In this document: positions 15,356 to 23,324 of the stretch, piece after piece
Layout of the letters: every line of letters begins with the position of its first letter
Position numbering within the stretch: the stretch's first letter is position 1
NCBI GenBank assembly: GCA_023264735.1
Contig: JAHFVD010000073.1
Span: forward strand, 1-34,881
DNA length: 34,881 nucleotides
Source of the DNA: Mycobacterium sp.
Lineage (GTDB): Bacteria > Actinomycetota > Actinomycetes > Mycobacteriales > Mycobacteriaceae
Direction: 5' to 3'
Position numbers and translations under genes: made by a program
The notes under the pieces: generated by a model
Database searches by the model: none
What the model saw: the letters and a program-made list of their open reading frames with translations, nothing else
What the model was told of the DNA's origin: nothing

Positions 15356-17080
15356 TCACAGGCCCAGGTCGGCCTCGAATGCCCCTTCTTCGAGCCGCCG
15401 CTTGACGGTGGTCAGGAATCGGCCGGCATCCGCACCGTCGATCAGCCGGTGATCGTAGGTGAGCGGCAGGTAGCAGATGGATCGCACGCCGATCGACTCG
15501 TTGCCGAAGTCGTCGACGATCACCCGGGGACGTTTCACGATCGCGCCGGTGCCCAGCATCGCGGCCTGCGGCGGCACCAGGATCGGGGTGTCGAACAACG
15601 CGCCCTGGCTGCCGATGTTGGTGATGGTGAACGTGCCACCGGACAGTTCATCGGGTTTGAGGTTGCCACTGCGGGCCCGGTCGGCGATGTCGTGAATGGC
15701 GCGCGCCAGCCCGGCCAGCGACAGGTCGCCGGCGTTGTGCACTACCGGGGACAGCAGACCCTGCTCGGTGTCCACCGCGAAGCCGAGGTTCTCGGCGTCG
15801 TAGTAGGTGATCTCCTTGGTGTCCTCGTTGTAGCTGGCGTTGATGTTTGGATGCGCCTTCAGCGCATCGATCACGGCGCGCGCGATGAACGGCAGATACG
15901 TCAGGTTGACGCCTTCGCGCTCGGCGAAGCTGTTCTTCGCCTTGGATCGCAGCGCCACGATCTTGGTCATGTCGACCTCGTGGGTCTGCGTCAACTGCGC
16001 GGTGGTCTGCAGCGATTCGCGGGTCTTCTTGGCGGTGATCTGCCGGATGCGGTTGGCCTTCTGCGTGGTGCCGCGCAGGTGGGCCAGCGGCGAGGGTGCC
16101 CCCGCTGCAGCCGGGGCGGCGACCGCCGGTGCCGTGGCCGCAGGAGCAGCGGGTGCGGCGGGGGCCTTCTTGGCTTCGGCGGCTGCGAGCACATCCTGCT
16201 TGCGGATTCGGCCACCGACGCCGGTGCCCTTGACGGTCGTGAGGTCAATCCCGTTCTCGACGGCCAACTTTCGCACCAGCGGGGTGACGTAGGGGCTGCC
16301 ATCGGCAGGGGCGGCGTCCTCGGCGGCCGCGGGTGCGGGGGCCTGCTTGGGCGCGGGTTCCGGCTTCGGTTCGGGCTTGGGTTCCGGCGCGGGCTCGGCC
16401 TTCGGCTCCGGTTTCGGTTCGGGCTTGGGCGCGGGGGCGGCCTGCGGCGCGGCACCGGCATCGCCGATCTTGGCGAGCTCGCCACCGACGGGGACGGTGA
16501 CGTCCTCCTCGGCGGTGATGGCGACCAGGGTTCCGGCCATCGGCGACGGGATCTCGGTGTCGACCTTGTCGGTGGACACCTCGACCAGCGGCTCGTCGAC
16601 CGCGACGGAGTCGCCGACCTTCTTCAGCCACCGGGTCACGGTGCCTTCGGTGACGGACTCGCCGAGCTCCGGCATCACCACGGACGTCGAGGATCCCGAC
16701 GACTGCCCGGCAGGCTGGGCGGCCGGCTCAGGCTCAGCTTCGGGTTCGGGTTCGGGTTCGGGTTCCGGCTCGGGCTCGGGCTCTTCGGCGGCCGGCTCCG
16801 GCTCCTCGGCTGCCGGGGCAGGCGCGGACCCTGTCGCCTCGCCGGCTTCCCCGATCACCGCGAGTTCGCCACCGACCTCGACGGTGTCGTCCTCCTGGGC
16901 AACGATCTTGGTCAGTACGCCCGACGCCGGCGAGGGGATCTCCGTGTCGACCTTGTCGGTCGACACCTCGAGCAGAGGTTCGTCGACCTCGACGGTATCG
17001 CCCTCTTGCTTGAGCCACCGGGTGACGGTCCCCTCGGTGACGCTCTCACCGAGTGCCGGCATCTGGACGGAGACGGCCAT
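15356..17080 (-). CDS. dlaT: Dihydrolipoamide acyltransferase E2 with two lipoyl domains (DlaT)
   Basis: 574 aa, versus 553 aa in M. tuberculosis. Domain order: lipoyl domain 1 (about 1-78, lipoylated Lys43 in STDKV), Glu/Pro linker (about 90-122), lipoyl domain 2 (about 134-209, Lys172 in STDKV), Ala/Pro/Lys/Glu linker, peripheral-subunit-binding domain (about 262-299, SPYVTPLVRKLAVENGIDL), Ala/Pro linker, then the catalytic acyltransferase domain ending with DHRLIDGADAGRF (His544 and Asp548 of HxxxDG). It is the E2 core of pyruvate dehydrogenase and, in M. tuberculosis, also part of the AhpC/AhpD-linked peroxynitrite reductase. The GAGGGAGT before ATG 17080 is a good ribosome site. First gene of the dlaT-epimerase-lipB-lipA string. 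Confidence 0.96.
   Translation of the reverse strand: MAVSVQMPALGESVTEGTVTRWLKQEGDTVEVDEPLLEVSTDKVDTEIPSPASGVLTKIVAQEDDTVEVGGELAVIGEAGEATGSAPAPAAEEPEPAAEEPEPEPEPEPEPEPEAEPEPAAQPAGQSSGSSTSVVMPELGESVTEGTVTRWLKKVGDSVAVDEPLVEVSTDKVDTEIPSPMAGTLVAITAEEDVTVPVGGELAKIGDAGAAPQAAPAPKPEPKPEPKAEPAPEPKPEPKPEPAPKQAPAPAAAEDAAPADGSPYVTPLVRKLAVENGIDLTTVKGTGVGGRIRKQDVLAAAEAKKAPAAPAAPAATAPAVAAPAAAGAPSPLAHLRGTTQKANRIRQITAKKTRESLQTTAQLTQTHEVDMTKIVALRSKAKNSFAEREGVNLTYLPFIARAVIDALKAHPNINASYNEDTKEITYYDAENLGFAVDTEQGLLSPVVHNAGDLSLAGLARAIHDIADRARSGNLKPDELSGGTFTITNIGSQGALFDTPILVPPQAAMLGTGAIVKRPRVIVDDFGNESIGVRSICYLPLTYDHRLIDGADAGRFLTTVKRRLEEGAFEADLGL
16739..16784 (-). repeat. Hexanucleotide repeat encoding the DlaT Glu-Pro linker
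   Basis: Imperfect tandem 6-mers (GAACCC / GAGCCC / GAGCCG on the coding strand) encode alternating Pro-Glu in the linker between lipoyl domains. Linker length is likely to vary between strains by repeat slippage without a frameshift. Confidence 0.6.
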
Positions 17081-17245
17081 TGTGTTGACTCCCTCGAACG
17101 GTCAGTCGTGCGGGTGGGACTTCTGGCATACCACAGCGTCGTGTACCCATCCTGTCATTGCCGGACCACTCACATGCACTCAGGGCGACGTGTGCTTTCT
17201 CTGGCACCATCGATGGAAAGAACCACTGAGAGGAGTGCGTCGGAG

Positions 17246-17587
17246 TTGGGGCTGTTCGACAGGTTCCGGCCCGGTCGTCGAGGCGAATCAGACGTTGCCG
17301 TCGACCAGAACCATCTGCGGGATTGGGCCGCGCAGCGCACCGGGGTCGAGGCATTCGTCGAGCCCAAAACCAGCGTCACGCCGATGACGATTGTGCTGGT
17401 GGCCGCCGACGGTGAGTGGACCCGTCGGCCGTCAGGCGGGCCCCCCGGCGCTCGCCGGCTCGGCGAGCAACTGGCCATACCCGTATACGACGTGCAGAAA
17501 GTCGGGTATCCACAGCGGATGCGCGATTACGACGCCCGGCGGCGGATCGAACGCCGCCGCCAACGAGATCGAGACCTGGAGTCCTGA
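17246..17587 (+). CDS. Small conserved protein coupled to ephD, function unknown
   Basis: 113 aa from TTG 17246 (MGLFDRFRPGRR), chosen because GAGAGGAG at 17228-17235 is a plausible Shine-Dalgarno; an in-frame ATG at 17213 would give 124 aa. The middle (about residues 33-85) looks like a small alpha/beta domain with strands VEAFVEPKTSV, MTIVLVAADGEW and IPVYDVQKVGYP. The C-terminus is a very basic, charged helix rich in Arg. No membrane segment or cofactor motif. The stop TGA overlaps the ephD ATG (TGATG), so translation is coupled and the protein may act with EphD. It is divergent from dlaT. I do not recognise a function. Confidence 0.65.
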   Translation: MGLFDRFRPGRRGESDVAVDQNHLRDWAAQRTGVEAFVEPKTSVTPMTIVLVAADGEWTRRPSGGPPGARRLGEQLAIPVYDVQKVGYPQRMRDYDARRRIERRRQRDRDLES

Positions 17588-19335
17588 TGACCATGCGCTA
17601 CGTCGACGGCAACGACGGAACCCGCCTCGCGGTGTACGAGGAAGGCAACCCCGACGGCCCGACTGTCGTGCTGGTCCACGGCTGGCCCGACTCGCACGCG
17701 CTGTGGGACGGGGTGGTGCCGCTGCTGGCCGACAAGTTCCGCGTCATCCGCTACGACAACCGGGCTGCCGGCGCCTCATCGGGCCCCAAGTCGTACTCGT
17801 ACTACACGATGGCCCACCTCGCCGACGACTTCGCCGCCGTCATCGCGGAGCTCAGCCCGGGCCAGCCCGTGCACGTGCTGGCCCACGACTTGGGATCGTC
17901 CACCATGTGGGAGTACGTGACTCGGCCCGAAGCCGTCGATCGGGTGGCGTCCTTCACCTCGGTGTCCGGCCCCCACACTGACCATTTCAGCCGGTATGTC
18001 CGTGACGGCCTGAAGCGGCCGTACCGGCCGAAGTTGTTCTCCCGCGCGCTGTCTCAGGGTGCGCATCTGAGTTATATGGCGGGGTTCTCGATTCCGGTGG
18101 TGGCCCCGGCACTGATGCGTGCCGCGGCCGCGCCACTTCAGATGCTGCTCACCCGTGGCATCCCCGCCGACGGGAGGCACTACGGCCAGACGTACAGAGC
18201 CGATGCCGCCAACGGCCTGAAGATCTACCGCGCCAACTTCTTTCACTCGTTGCTTCGCGTGCGCAACGACCGCTACGTCGAGGTCCCCGTGCAGCTGATC
18301 GTCAATCTCGACGACCCGTACGTGCGGCCGTATGTCTATGACGACACCGCGCGGTGGGCTCCGCGGTTGTGGCGCCGCGATATCCGCGCCAAGCACTGGT
18401 CGCCGTTCTCGCATCCGCAGGTGCTGGCAGCAGCCGTCACCGAACTCGCCGAGCACCTCGACGGCAAGCCGGCCAGCCGTGCGCTGCTGCGCGCCCAGGT
18501 CAACCGGCCGCGAAAGCAGTTCGGCGACATGCTCGTATCGGTCACCGGTGCGGGCAGCGGCATCGGCCGCGAGACGGCGCTGCTGTTCGCCCGGCTGGGT
18601 GCCGACGTGGTGGTCAGTGACCTCAACGAGGCCGGTGTGAAGAAGACCGCCGCGGATATCACCGGCAGCGGCGGCGTCGCACATGCCTATGTACTCGACG
18701 TGTCCGACGCTGAGGCTGTCGAGGAGTTCGCCGAGCGCATCTGTCGGGAGCATGGCGTGCCTGACGTCGTGGTGAACAACGCAGGCATCGGGCAGGCGGG
18801 CTCATTCCTGGACACCCCCGCCCAAGAGTGGGACCGGGTGCTCGACGTGAATCTCGGCGGCGTGGTGAACGGCTGCCGGTCGTTCGCCGGGCGGATGGTC
18901 GACCGCGGTCTGGGCGGGCACGTCGTCAACGTGTCCTCCATGGCGGCGTACGCGCCGCTGCAGGCGATGAACGCCTACTGCACGTCGAAGGCGGCGGTCT
19001 ACATGTTCTCCGATTGCCTGCGCGCCGAATTGGATTCCGCCGGAATCGGATTGACCACCATCTGCCCGGGTCCGATCAACACGAACATCCTCAGCGCCAC
19101 GCGGTGGGATCCGCCTGCTGGCAAGGCCGGCGCCGTGGCGGCCCGGCAGAAGCAGATCGCCGCCGGGTTCGACAAGCGCGGGTACGGCCCCGAGAAGGTG
19201 GCCAAGGCGATCGTCGAATCCGTCGTCAAGAACAAGGCGATCCGGCCCGTCACGCCGGAGGCCTACCTGGTGTACGGCACATCACGCGTCGCCCCGCAGA
19301 TCATGCGCAGCGTCGCGCGCCAGAAGCTCATCTAG
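17587..19335 (+). CDS. ephD: EphD-type fusion: alpha/beta hydrolase + short-chain dehydrogenase
   Basis: 582 aa from ATG 17587, close to the 592 aa of M. tuberculosis EphD. Residues 1-295 are an epoxide-hydrolase-like alpha/beta hydrolase: HGWPD (31-35) forms the oxyanion hole, AHDLGSS places Asp101 as nucleophile, and HWSPFSHP near 269 supplies the catalytic His. Residues 313-582 are a classical SDR: TGAGSGIG (319-326) binds the dinucleotide, NNAG (396-399), the NVSS serine (about 450) and YCTSK (Tyr463, Lys467) form the active site. In mycobacteria EphD has been linked to epoxy-mycolic acid metabolism; the two domains could act in sequence on one lipid substrate. It is translationally coupled to the small upstream gene (TGATG) and converges on pepB. 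Confidence 0.92.
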   Translation: MTMRYVDGNDGTRLAVYEEGNPDGPTVVLVHGWPDSHALWDGVVPLLADKFRVIRYDNRAAGASSGPKSYSYYTMAHLADDFAAVIAELSPGQPVHVLAHDLGSSTMWEYVTRPEAVDRVASFTSVSGPHTDHFSRYVRDGLKRPYRPKLFSRALSQGAHLSYMAGFSIPVVAPALMRAAAAPLQMLLTRGIPADGRHYGQTYRADAANGLKIYRANFFHSLLRVRNDRYVEVPVQLIVNLDDPYVRPYVYDDTARWAPRLWRRDIRAKHWSPFSHPQVLAAAVTELAEHLDGKPASRALLRAQVNRPRKQFGDMLVSVTGAGSGIGRETALLFARLGADVVVSDLNEAGVKKTAADITGSGGVAHAYVLDVSDAEAVEEFAERICREHGVPDVVVNNAGIGQAGSFLDTPAQEWDRVLDVNLGGVVNGCRSFAGRMVDRGLGGHVVNVSSMAAYAPLQAMNAYCTSKAAVYMFSDCLRAELDSAGIGLTTICPGPINTNILSATRWDPPAGKAGAVAARQKQIAAGFDKRGYGPEKVAKAIVESVVKNKAIRPVTPEAYLVYGTSRVAPQIMRSVARQKLI

Positions 19336-19365
19336 CCCGGCCGGGCAGTGGATCTGCGCATCAGC

Positions 19366-19437
19366 TGCATTAGCCGTTAACGGTGCATCAGCCGTTAACG
19401 GTGCATCAGCCGTTAACGGTGCATCAGCCGTTGGCGG
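19366..19437 (-). repeat. 18-bp tandem repeat (4 units) spanning the pepB stop codon
   Basis: Units of TGCATCAGCCGTTAACGG (plus strand) at 19366-19383 (one change), 19384-19401, 19402-19419 and 19420-19437 (two changes). The last unit is the 3' end of pepB, including its stop codon; the other three are outside the gene. The array therefore looks like amplification of the pepB terminus, VNTR/MIRU-like in character. Each unit repeats the in-frame Asn-Gly-stop. Confidence 0.85.
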
Positions 19438-20938
19438 CGATGTCCTCCAGGACCGCGAACATCGTCCGCGTCGGCACCCCGGTGCCGCCCTTGCCGGTGT
19501 AACCCCACGGGCCCGAGGTGTTGTAAGCAGGCCCGGCGATGTCGACATGCACCCACTGCACGCCGTCGGCGACGAATTCGCGCAGATAGACCCCGGCGAC
19601 CAGCATGCCGGCGAACCGCTGCGCGCTGACGTTGGCCAGGTCGGCCACCGAGGACTTGAGGTCGTCCTTCAGCTCGTCGGGCAGCGGCATCGCCCAGCCG
19701 TTCTCGCCCTCCTCCTGCGATATCCGGGCCACCCGGTCGCGGAACTCGTCGCTGCCCATGACGCCGGGGATGCGGGCGCCCAGCGCGACGGTCTGCGCGC
19801 CGGTCAGCGTCGAGGTCTCGATCAGGTAGTCCGGGTCGTCCTCGCAGGCCCGCACGATGGCGTCGGCCAGGATCAGCCGGCCCTCGGCGTCGGTGTTCAG
19901 CACCTCGACAGTGATCCCGCCGTACTGGGTCAGCACGTCACCGGGGCGCTGCGCCGTCGACGACGGCATGTTCTCGGCCATCGGCACGGTGGCGATCACG
20001 TCGATCGGCAGGCCCTGCTTGGCGGCTAGCACGACCGTGGCGATCACCGCCGCCGCACCGCCCATGTCGGAGGTCATGTGGTGCATGGAGGCGGCCGGCT
20101 TGATCGAGATACCGCCGGTGTCGAACGTGATGCCCTTGCCGACCAGGGCGACGGTCTTGGCCTTCTTGCCCTTGCCCCCGCGATGCGCCAGCCGCACCAG
20201 CCGCGGCGGGCGCGACGAGCCCTGGCCCACCCCGACGATGCCGCCGTAGCCGGCCTTGGTCAGTGCCTTGTCGTCGAGGACCTCGACCTCCAGGCCGGCC
20301 GCCTCGCCCAAAGCCTTGGCGCGCTTGGCGAATTCGCCGGGGTACAGATGGCTGGGCGGGGTGTTGACGAAATCGCGGGCGGTGGCCACCGCGGTCGCGA
20401 TGGCGGTGGCCCGTGCCGCGTCCTTCTTGGCGCCGGCCGCGGTGCTCAGCGCGACGATCTTGCCGAGGGCCGCTTCCTTGGGCGCGGTCTTGGCGCTGCG
20501 GAACTCGGTGAACCGGTAACTGCCCAGGATCAGCCCCTCGATCGCGGCCTCCAGGTGCAGCTCGCTCAGCGTGGTGATCACGGTCTCCACCCCGGACAGC
20601 GACCGGGCCGCCACCCCGGCGGCGCGGCGGATCACGTCGGCAGGCCACTCGTCGCGGTCGGCGCCGAGCCCGACGGTCAGGACGCTGCCGACCGCGAGCG
20701 ACGGCACGTGCAGGCGGGTGACCTGCTCGGGGCCGCCCTTGGTGCCCAGCGCACGCAGGCTCACCTGGATCTCGCCGATGGTCTCGGCGTCGAGGAACGG
20801 GCCGCCGACGACCGTGGCGGTGCCGTCGCCGTCGGGTCCGGTCACGACCGGGACGATCAACACGGCCCCCAGTGCCCGCTTGGGCAGCGAGGTCGCGACG
20901 GTGACGGTGGGGGCGGGATAGCCGACTTCAGTGCTCAC
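19424..20938 (-). CDS. pepB: Leucyl aminopeptidase, M17 family
   Basis: 504 aa, GTG start (M. tuberculosis PepB: 515 aa). The catalytic C-terminal half has the M17 signature NTDAEGRL (348-355), with metal-binding Asp and Glu and the catalytic Arg. The upstream GKGITFDTGGISIKP carries the metal-binding Lys/Asp pair and MTSDMGGAAAV the next Asp. The N-terminal half (about 1-170) is the less conserved macro-like domain. It is a cytosolic, divalent-metal-dependent hexameric enzyme that removes N-terminal amino acids. The start is probably leaderless, 8 nt after a TAGTGT -10 shared within a palindrome with gcvT. The 3' end is the seed of an 18-bp tandem repeat. Confidence 0.95.
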   Translation of the reverse strand: MSTEVGYPAPTVTVATSLPKRALGAVLIVPVVTGPDGDGTATVVGGPFLDAETIGEIQVSLRALGTKGGPEQVTRLHVPSLAVGSVLTVGLGADRDEWPADVIRRAAGVAARSLSGVETVITTLSELHLEAAIEGLILGSYRFTEFRSAKTAPKEAALGKIVALSTAAGAKKDAARATAIATAVATARDFVNTPPSHLYPGEFAKRAKALGEAAGLEVEVLDDKALTKAGYGGIVGVGQGSSRPPRLVRLAHRGGKGKKAKTVALVGKGITFDTGGISIKPAASMHHMTSDMGGAAAVIATVVLAAKQGLPIDVIATVPMAENMPSSTAQRPGDVLTQYGGITVEVLNTDAEGRLILADAIVRACEDDPDYLIETSTLTGAQTVALGARIPGVMGSDEFRDRVARISQEEGENGWAMPLPDELKDDLKSSVADLANVSAQRFAGMLVAGVYLREFVADGVQWVHVDIAGPAYNTSGPWGYTGKGGTGVPTRTMFAVLEDIAANG

Positions 20939-20946
20939 GGGGATTC

Positions 20947-20970
20947 ACACTAATCGCGGGGGATTAGTGT
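20947..20970. promoter_or_regulatory. Palindromic divergent promoter of pepB and gcvT
   Basis: ACACTAATC-gcgggg-GATTAGTGT is a perfect 9-bp inverted repeat. Each arm ends in TAGTGT (TANNNT -10) reading outward: plus strand 20965-20970, then 8 nt to GTG 20979 of gcvT; minus strand 20947-20952, then 8 nt to GTG 20938 of pepB. Both genes are therefore placed for leaderless transcription from one symmetric element. Confidence 0.6.
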
Positions 20971-20978
20971 TGTTCGCC

Positions 20979-22109
20979 GTGACCGACACATCAGGTATGA
21001 CTCCCACCGGCGGGAGTGGCGAACTGTTGCACGGGCCGCTCGACAGTCAGCACCGCGAGCTGGGCGCCACCTTCGCCTCATTCGGGGGCTGGCTGATGCC
21101 GGTGTCCTACGCCGGTACGGTCGGCGAGCACACCGCCACCCGCGAGGCCGTCGGCCTGTTCGACGTCAGCCATCTGGGCAAGGCGCTCGTCGTCGGCCCG
21201 GGCGCCGCCGAATTCGTGAACTCCGCATTCACCAACGACCTGCGCCGGGTCGGTCCCGGCAAGGCGCAGTACACGTTGTGCTGCACGGCCGACGGCGGGG
21301 TGATCGACGACCTCATCGCCTACTACGTCAGCGATGACGAGATCTTCCTGGTGCCCAACGCCGCCAACACCGCCGCCGTGGTCGACGCCCTGCAAGCGGC
21401 TGCACCAGTTGGCATTTCGATCACCAACGAGCATCGCTCGTACGCCGTGCTCGCCGTCCAGGGTCCCCGCTCCGCCGATGTGCTGGCCACGCTGGGCCTG
21501 CCCACCGATATGGACTACATGGGCTACGCCGACGCCACGTACGCCGGTGTGCCGGTGCGGGTCTGCCGCACCGGGTACACCGGCGAGCACGGCTACGAGC
21601 TGCTACCGCCGTGGGACTCCGCGCCGGTGGTATTCGACGCGCTGGTGGCCGAGGTGCAGGGCGCGGGTGGACAACTCGCCGGGCTGGGCGCCCGTGACAC
21701 CCTGCGCACCGAGATGGGCTACCCGCTGCACGGCCACGAGCTATCGCTGGACATTTCGCCGTTGCAGGCCCGCTGCGGCTGGGCGATCGGCTGGAAGAAG
21801 GACGCGTTCTGGGGCCGCGACGCCCTGCTGGCCGAGAAGGCGGCCGGCCCGCGCCGCCTGCTGCGCGGCCTGCGCGCGACCGGCCGGGGCGTGCTGCGCC
21901 CGGATCTGACCGTGCTGAACGGTGACCAGCCGGTGGGCGTCACGACGTCCGGCACGTTCTCACCGACGCTGAAAGTCGGTATCGCCCTTGCCCTCATCGA
22001 CGCCGATGCCGGAATCGACGACGGCGCGTTGGTCAACGTCGACGTTCGCGGCCGCGCACTGGAGTGTGAGGTGGTCAAGCCGCCGTTCGTCGAGGTCAAA
22101 ACTCGGTAG
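20979..22109 (+). CDS. gcvT: Aminomethyltransferase (glycine cleavage T protein)
   Basis: 376 aa from GTG 20979, matching the 379 aa of M. tuberculosis GcvT; a longer frame to 20931 would run over the shared promoter and the pepB start and is rejected. GcvT releases ammonia from the aminomethyl-lipoyl H protein and makes methylene-tetrahydrofolate. Signatures: FGGWLMPVSYAG near residue 32, VGLFDVSHLGKALV, QYTLCCTADGGVIDDLIAYY, RTGYTGEHGYELLPP near 200, and GLGARDTLRTEMGYPLHGHEL near 240 with the conserved folate-binding Asp/Arg. The C-terminal barrel has GVTTSGTFSPTL. The other glycine-cleavage genes are not in the window. Regulation is presumably shared with pepB through the palindromic promoter. 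Confidence 0.95.
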   Translation: MTDTSGMTPTGGSGELLHGPLDSQHRELGATFASFGGWLMPVSYAGTVGEHTATREAVGLFDVSHLGKALVVGPGAAEFVNSAFTNDLRRVGPGKAQYTLCCTADGGVIDDLIAYYVSDDEIFLVPNAANTAAVVDALQAAAPVGISITNEHRSYAVLAVQGPRSADVLATLGLPTDMDYMGYADATYAGVPVRVCRTGYTGEHGYELLPPWDSAPVVFDALVAEVQGAGGQLAGLGARDTLRTEMGYPLHGHELSLDISPLQARCGWAIGWKKDAFWGRDALLAEKAAGPRRLLRGLRATGRGVLRPDLTVLNGDQPVGVTTSGTFSPTLKVGIALALIDADAGIDDGALVNVDVRGRALECEVVKPPFVEVKTR

Positions 22110-22124
22110 CGATAGAGGCGGGCT

Positions 22125-22153
22125 GGGGGCACCCCCCGCCGAAGGCGAGGGGG
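22125..22153. repeat. GC-rich palindromic element between gcvT and ilvE
   Basis: GGGGG-ca-CCCCCC (22125-22136) is followed by CCCCCCGCC-gaa-GGCGaGGGGG (22132-22153). The central C tract can pair with either the left or the right G tract, giving two mutually exclusive hairpins. It may be the gcvT terminator or a dispersed REP-like element. Confidence 0.5.
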
Positions 22154-22192
22154 CGAGCGAAACGACCCGGGGAATTGAGTAGCGGCCCGGTC

Positions 22193-22198
22193 TACAAT
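22193..22198 (+). promoter_or_regulatory. -10 element for leaderless ilvE
   Basis: TACAAT, nearly the full consensus, lies 7 nt before ATG 22206 with no Shine-Dalgarno. No convincing -35 hexamer at 17 nt. Confidence 0.55.
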
Positions 22199-22205
22199 TT
22201 CACCT

Positions 22206-23324
22206 ATGACAGACGGCCCCCTCGAGTTCACGGTTGAGCGCAACGCGAATCCGGCGAGCGACGAGGTACGGGCGCAGATTCTGGCCGATCCCGGCTTCGG
22301 CCGGTTCCACACCGACCACATGGTGTCGGTGCTCTACACCGAAGAACTGGGTTGGCACGACGCCCGCGTCGTGCCGTACGGGCCGATCGAGCTGGATCCA
22401 TCGGCCATCGTCCTGCACTACGCGCAGGAGATTTTCGAGGGCCTCAAGGCCTACCGGTGGGCAGACGGCGCGATCGTGTCGTTCCGGCCTGAGGCCAACG
22501 CGGCGCGGCTGCGCTCCTCGGCCCGTCGGCTGGCCATCCCGGAGCTGCCCGAGGAACTGTTCATCGAATCGTTGCGTCAGCTGATCGCCGTCGACGGCCA
22601 GTGGGTGCCGCCTGCCGGTGGAGAGGCGTCGCTATACCTGCGGCCGTTCGTCATCGCCACCGAACCCGGCCTCGGGGTACGGCCCGCGACCGAATACCGC
22701 TACCTGGTCATCGCCTCACCGGCCGGCGCCTACTTCAAGGGCGGGATCAAACCCGTCAGCGTGTGGCTGTCTACGGAGTACGTGCGGGCCAGCCCGGGCG
22801 GCACCGGCGCGGCGAAGTTCGGCGGCAACTACGCTGCCTCGCTGCTGGCGCAGGCCGAAGCGACCGCGCACGACTGCGATCAGGTGGTGTGGCTCGACGC
22901 GATCGAACGCCGCTACATCGAAGAGATGGGCGGGATGAACCTGTTCTTCGTCTTCGGCAGCGGCGGCTCGGCCCGCCTGGTCACCCCCGAGCTGTCCGGC
23001 TCGCTGCTGCCCGGCATCACCCGCGATTCGCTGCTGCAACTGGCCAGCGATGCCGGCTTCGCCGTCGAGGAACGCAAGATCGACGTCGAGGAATGGCGCA
23101 AGGGTGCGGCCGCCGGTGAGATCACCGAGGTGTTCGCCTGCGGCACTGCTGCTGTCATCACCCCGGTCTCGCACGTCAAGTACGACAGTGACGGGTCCGA
23201 GGGCGAGTTCACCATCGCCGACGGAGAGCCCGGCGAAGTGACGATGGCGTTGCGCGACACGCTCACCGGCATCCAGCGCGGCACCTTCGCCGACACGCAC
23301 GGCTGGATGGCCCGGCTCAGCTAG
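22206..23324 (+). CDS. ilvE: Branched-chain amino acid aminotransferase
   Basis: 372 aa (M. tuberculosis IlvE: 368 aa), fold-type IV PLP aminotransferase. Lys204 in GAAKFGGNYA is the PLP Schiff-base lysine. YAQEIFEGLKAYRW near residue 72, YLRPFVIATEPGLGV near 144, EEMGGMNLFFVF near 240 and TEVFACGTAAVITPV near 311 are the expected substrate- and cofactor-binding segments. It catalyses the last step of Leu, Ile and Val synthesis and the first step of their breakdown, and in mycobacteria can also serve methionine recycling. The stop overlaps the stop of the convergent DGC1 (CTAG). The last 13 bases of the gene recur at 24765-24777 as part of a duplication junction. Confidence 0.96.
   Translation: MTDGPLEFTVERNANPASDEVRAQILADPGFGRFHTDHMVSVLYTEELGWHDARVVPYGPIELDPSAIVLHYAQEIFEGLKAYRWADGAIVSFRPEANAARLRSSARRLAIPELPEELFIESLRQLIAVDGQWVPPAGGEASLYLRPFVIATEPGLGVRPATEYRYLVIASPAGAYFKGGIKPVSVWLSTEYVRASPGGTGAAKFGGNYAASLLAQAEATAHDCDQVVWLDAIERRYIEEMGGMNLFFVFGSGGSARLVTPELSGSLLPGITRDSLLQLASDAGFAVEERKIDVEEWRKGAAAGEITEVFACGTAAVITPVSHVKYDSDGSEGEFTIADGEPGEVTMALRDTLTGIQRGTFADTHGWMARLS

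Noticed and set aside
15011..17587. 858-aa plus-strand open frame across dlaT
   Set aside because: Antisense of dlaT; the Gly/Leu/Arg-rich product is an artefact of high GC. Only its last part (from 17213 or 17246) is a real small gene.
19366..19437. CRISPR-like array
   Set aside because: Units are directly adjacent with no spacers, and one unit is pepB coding sequence, so it is a minisatellite.
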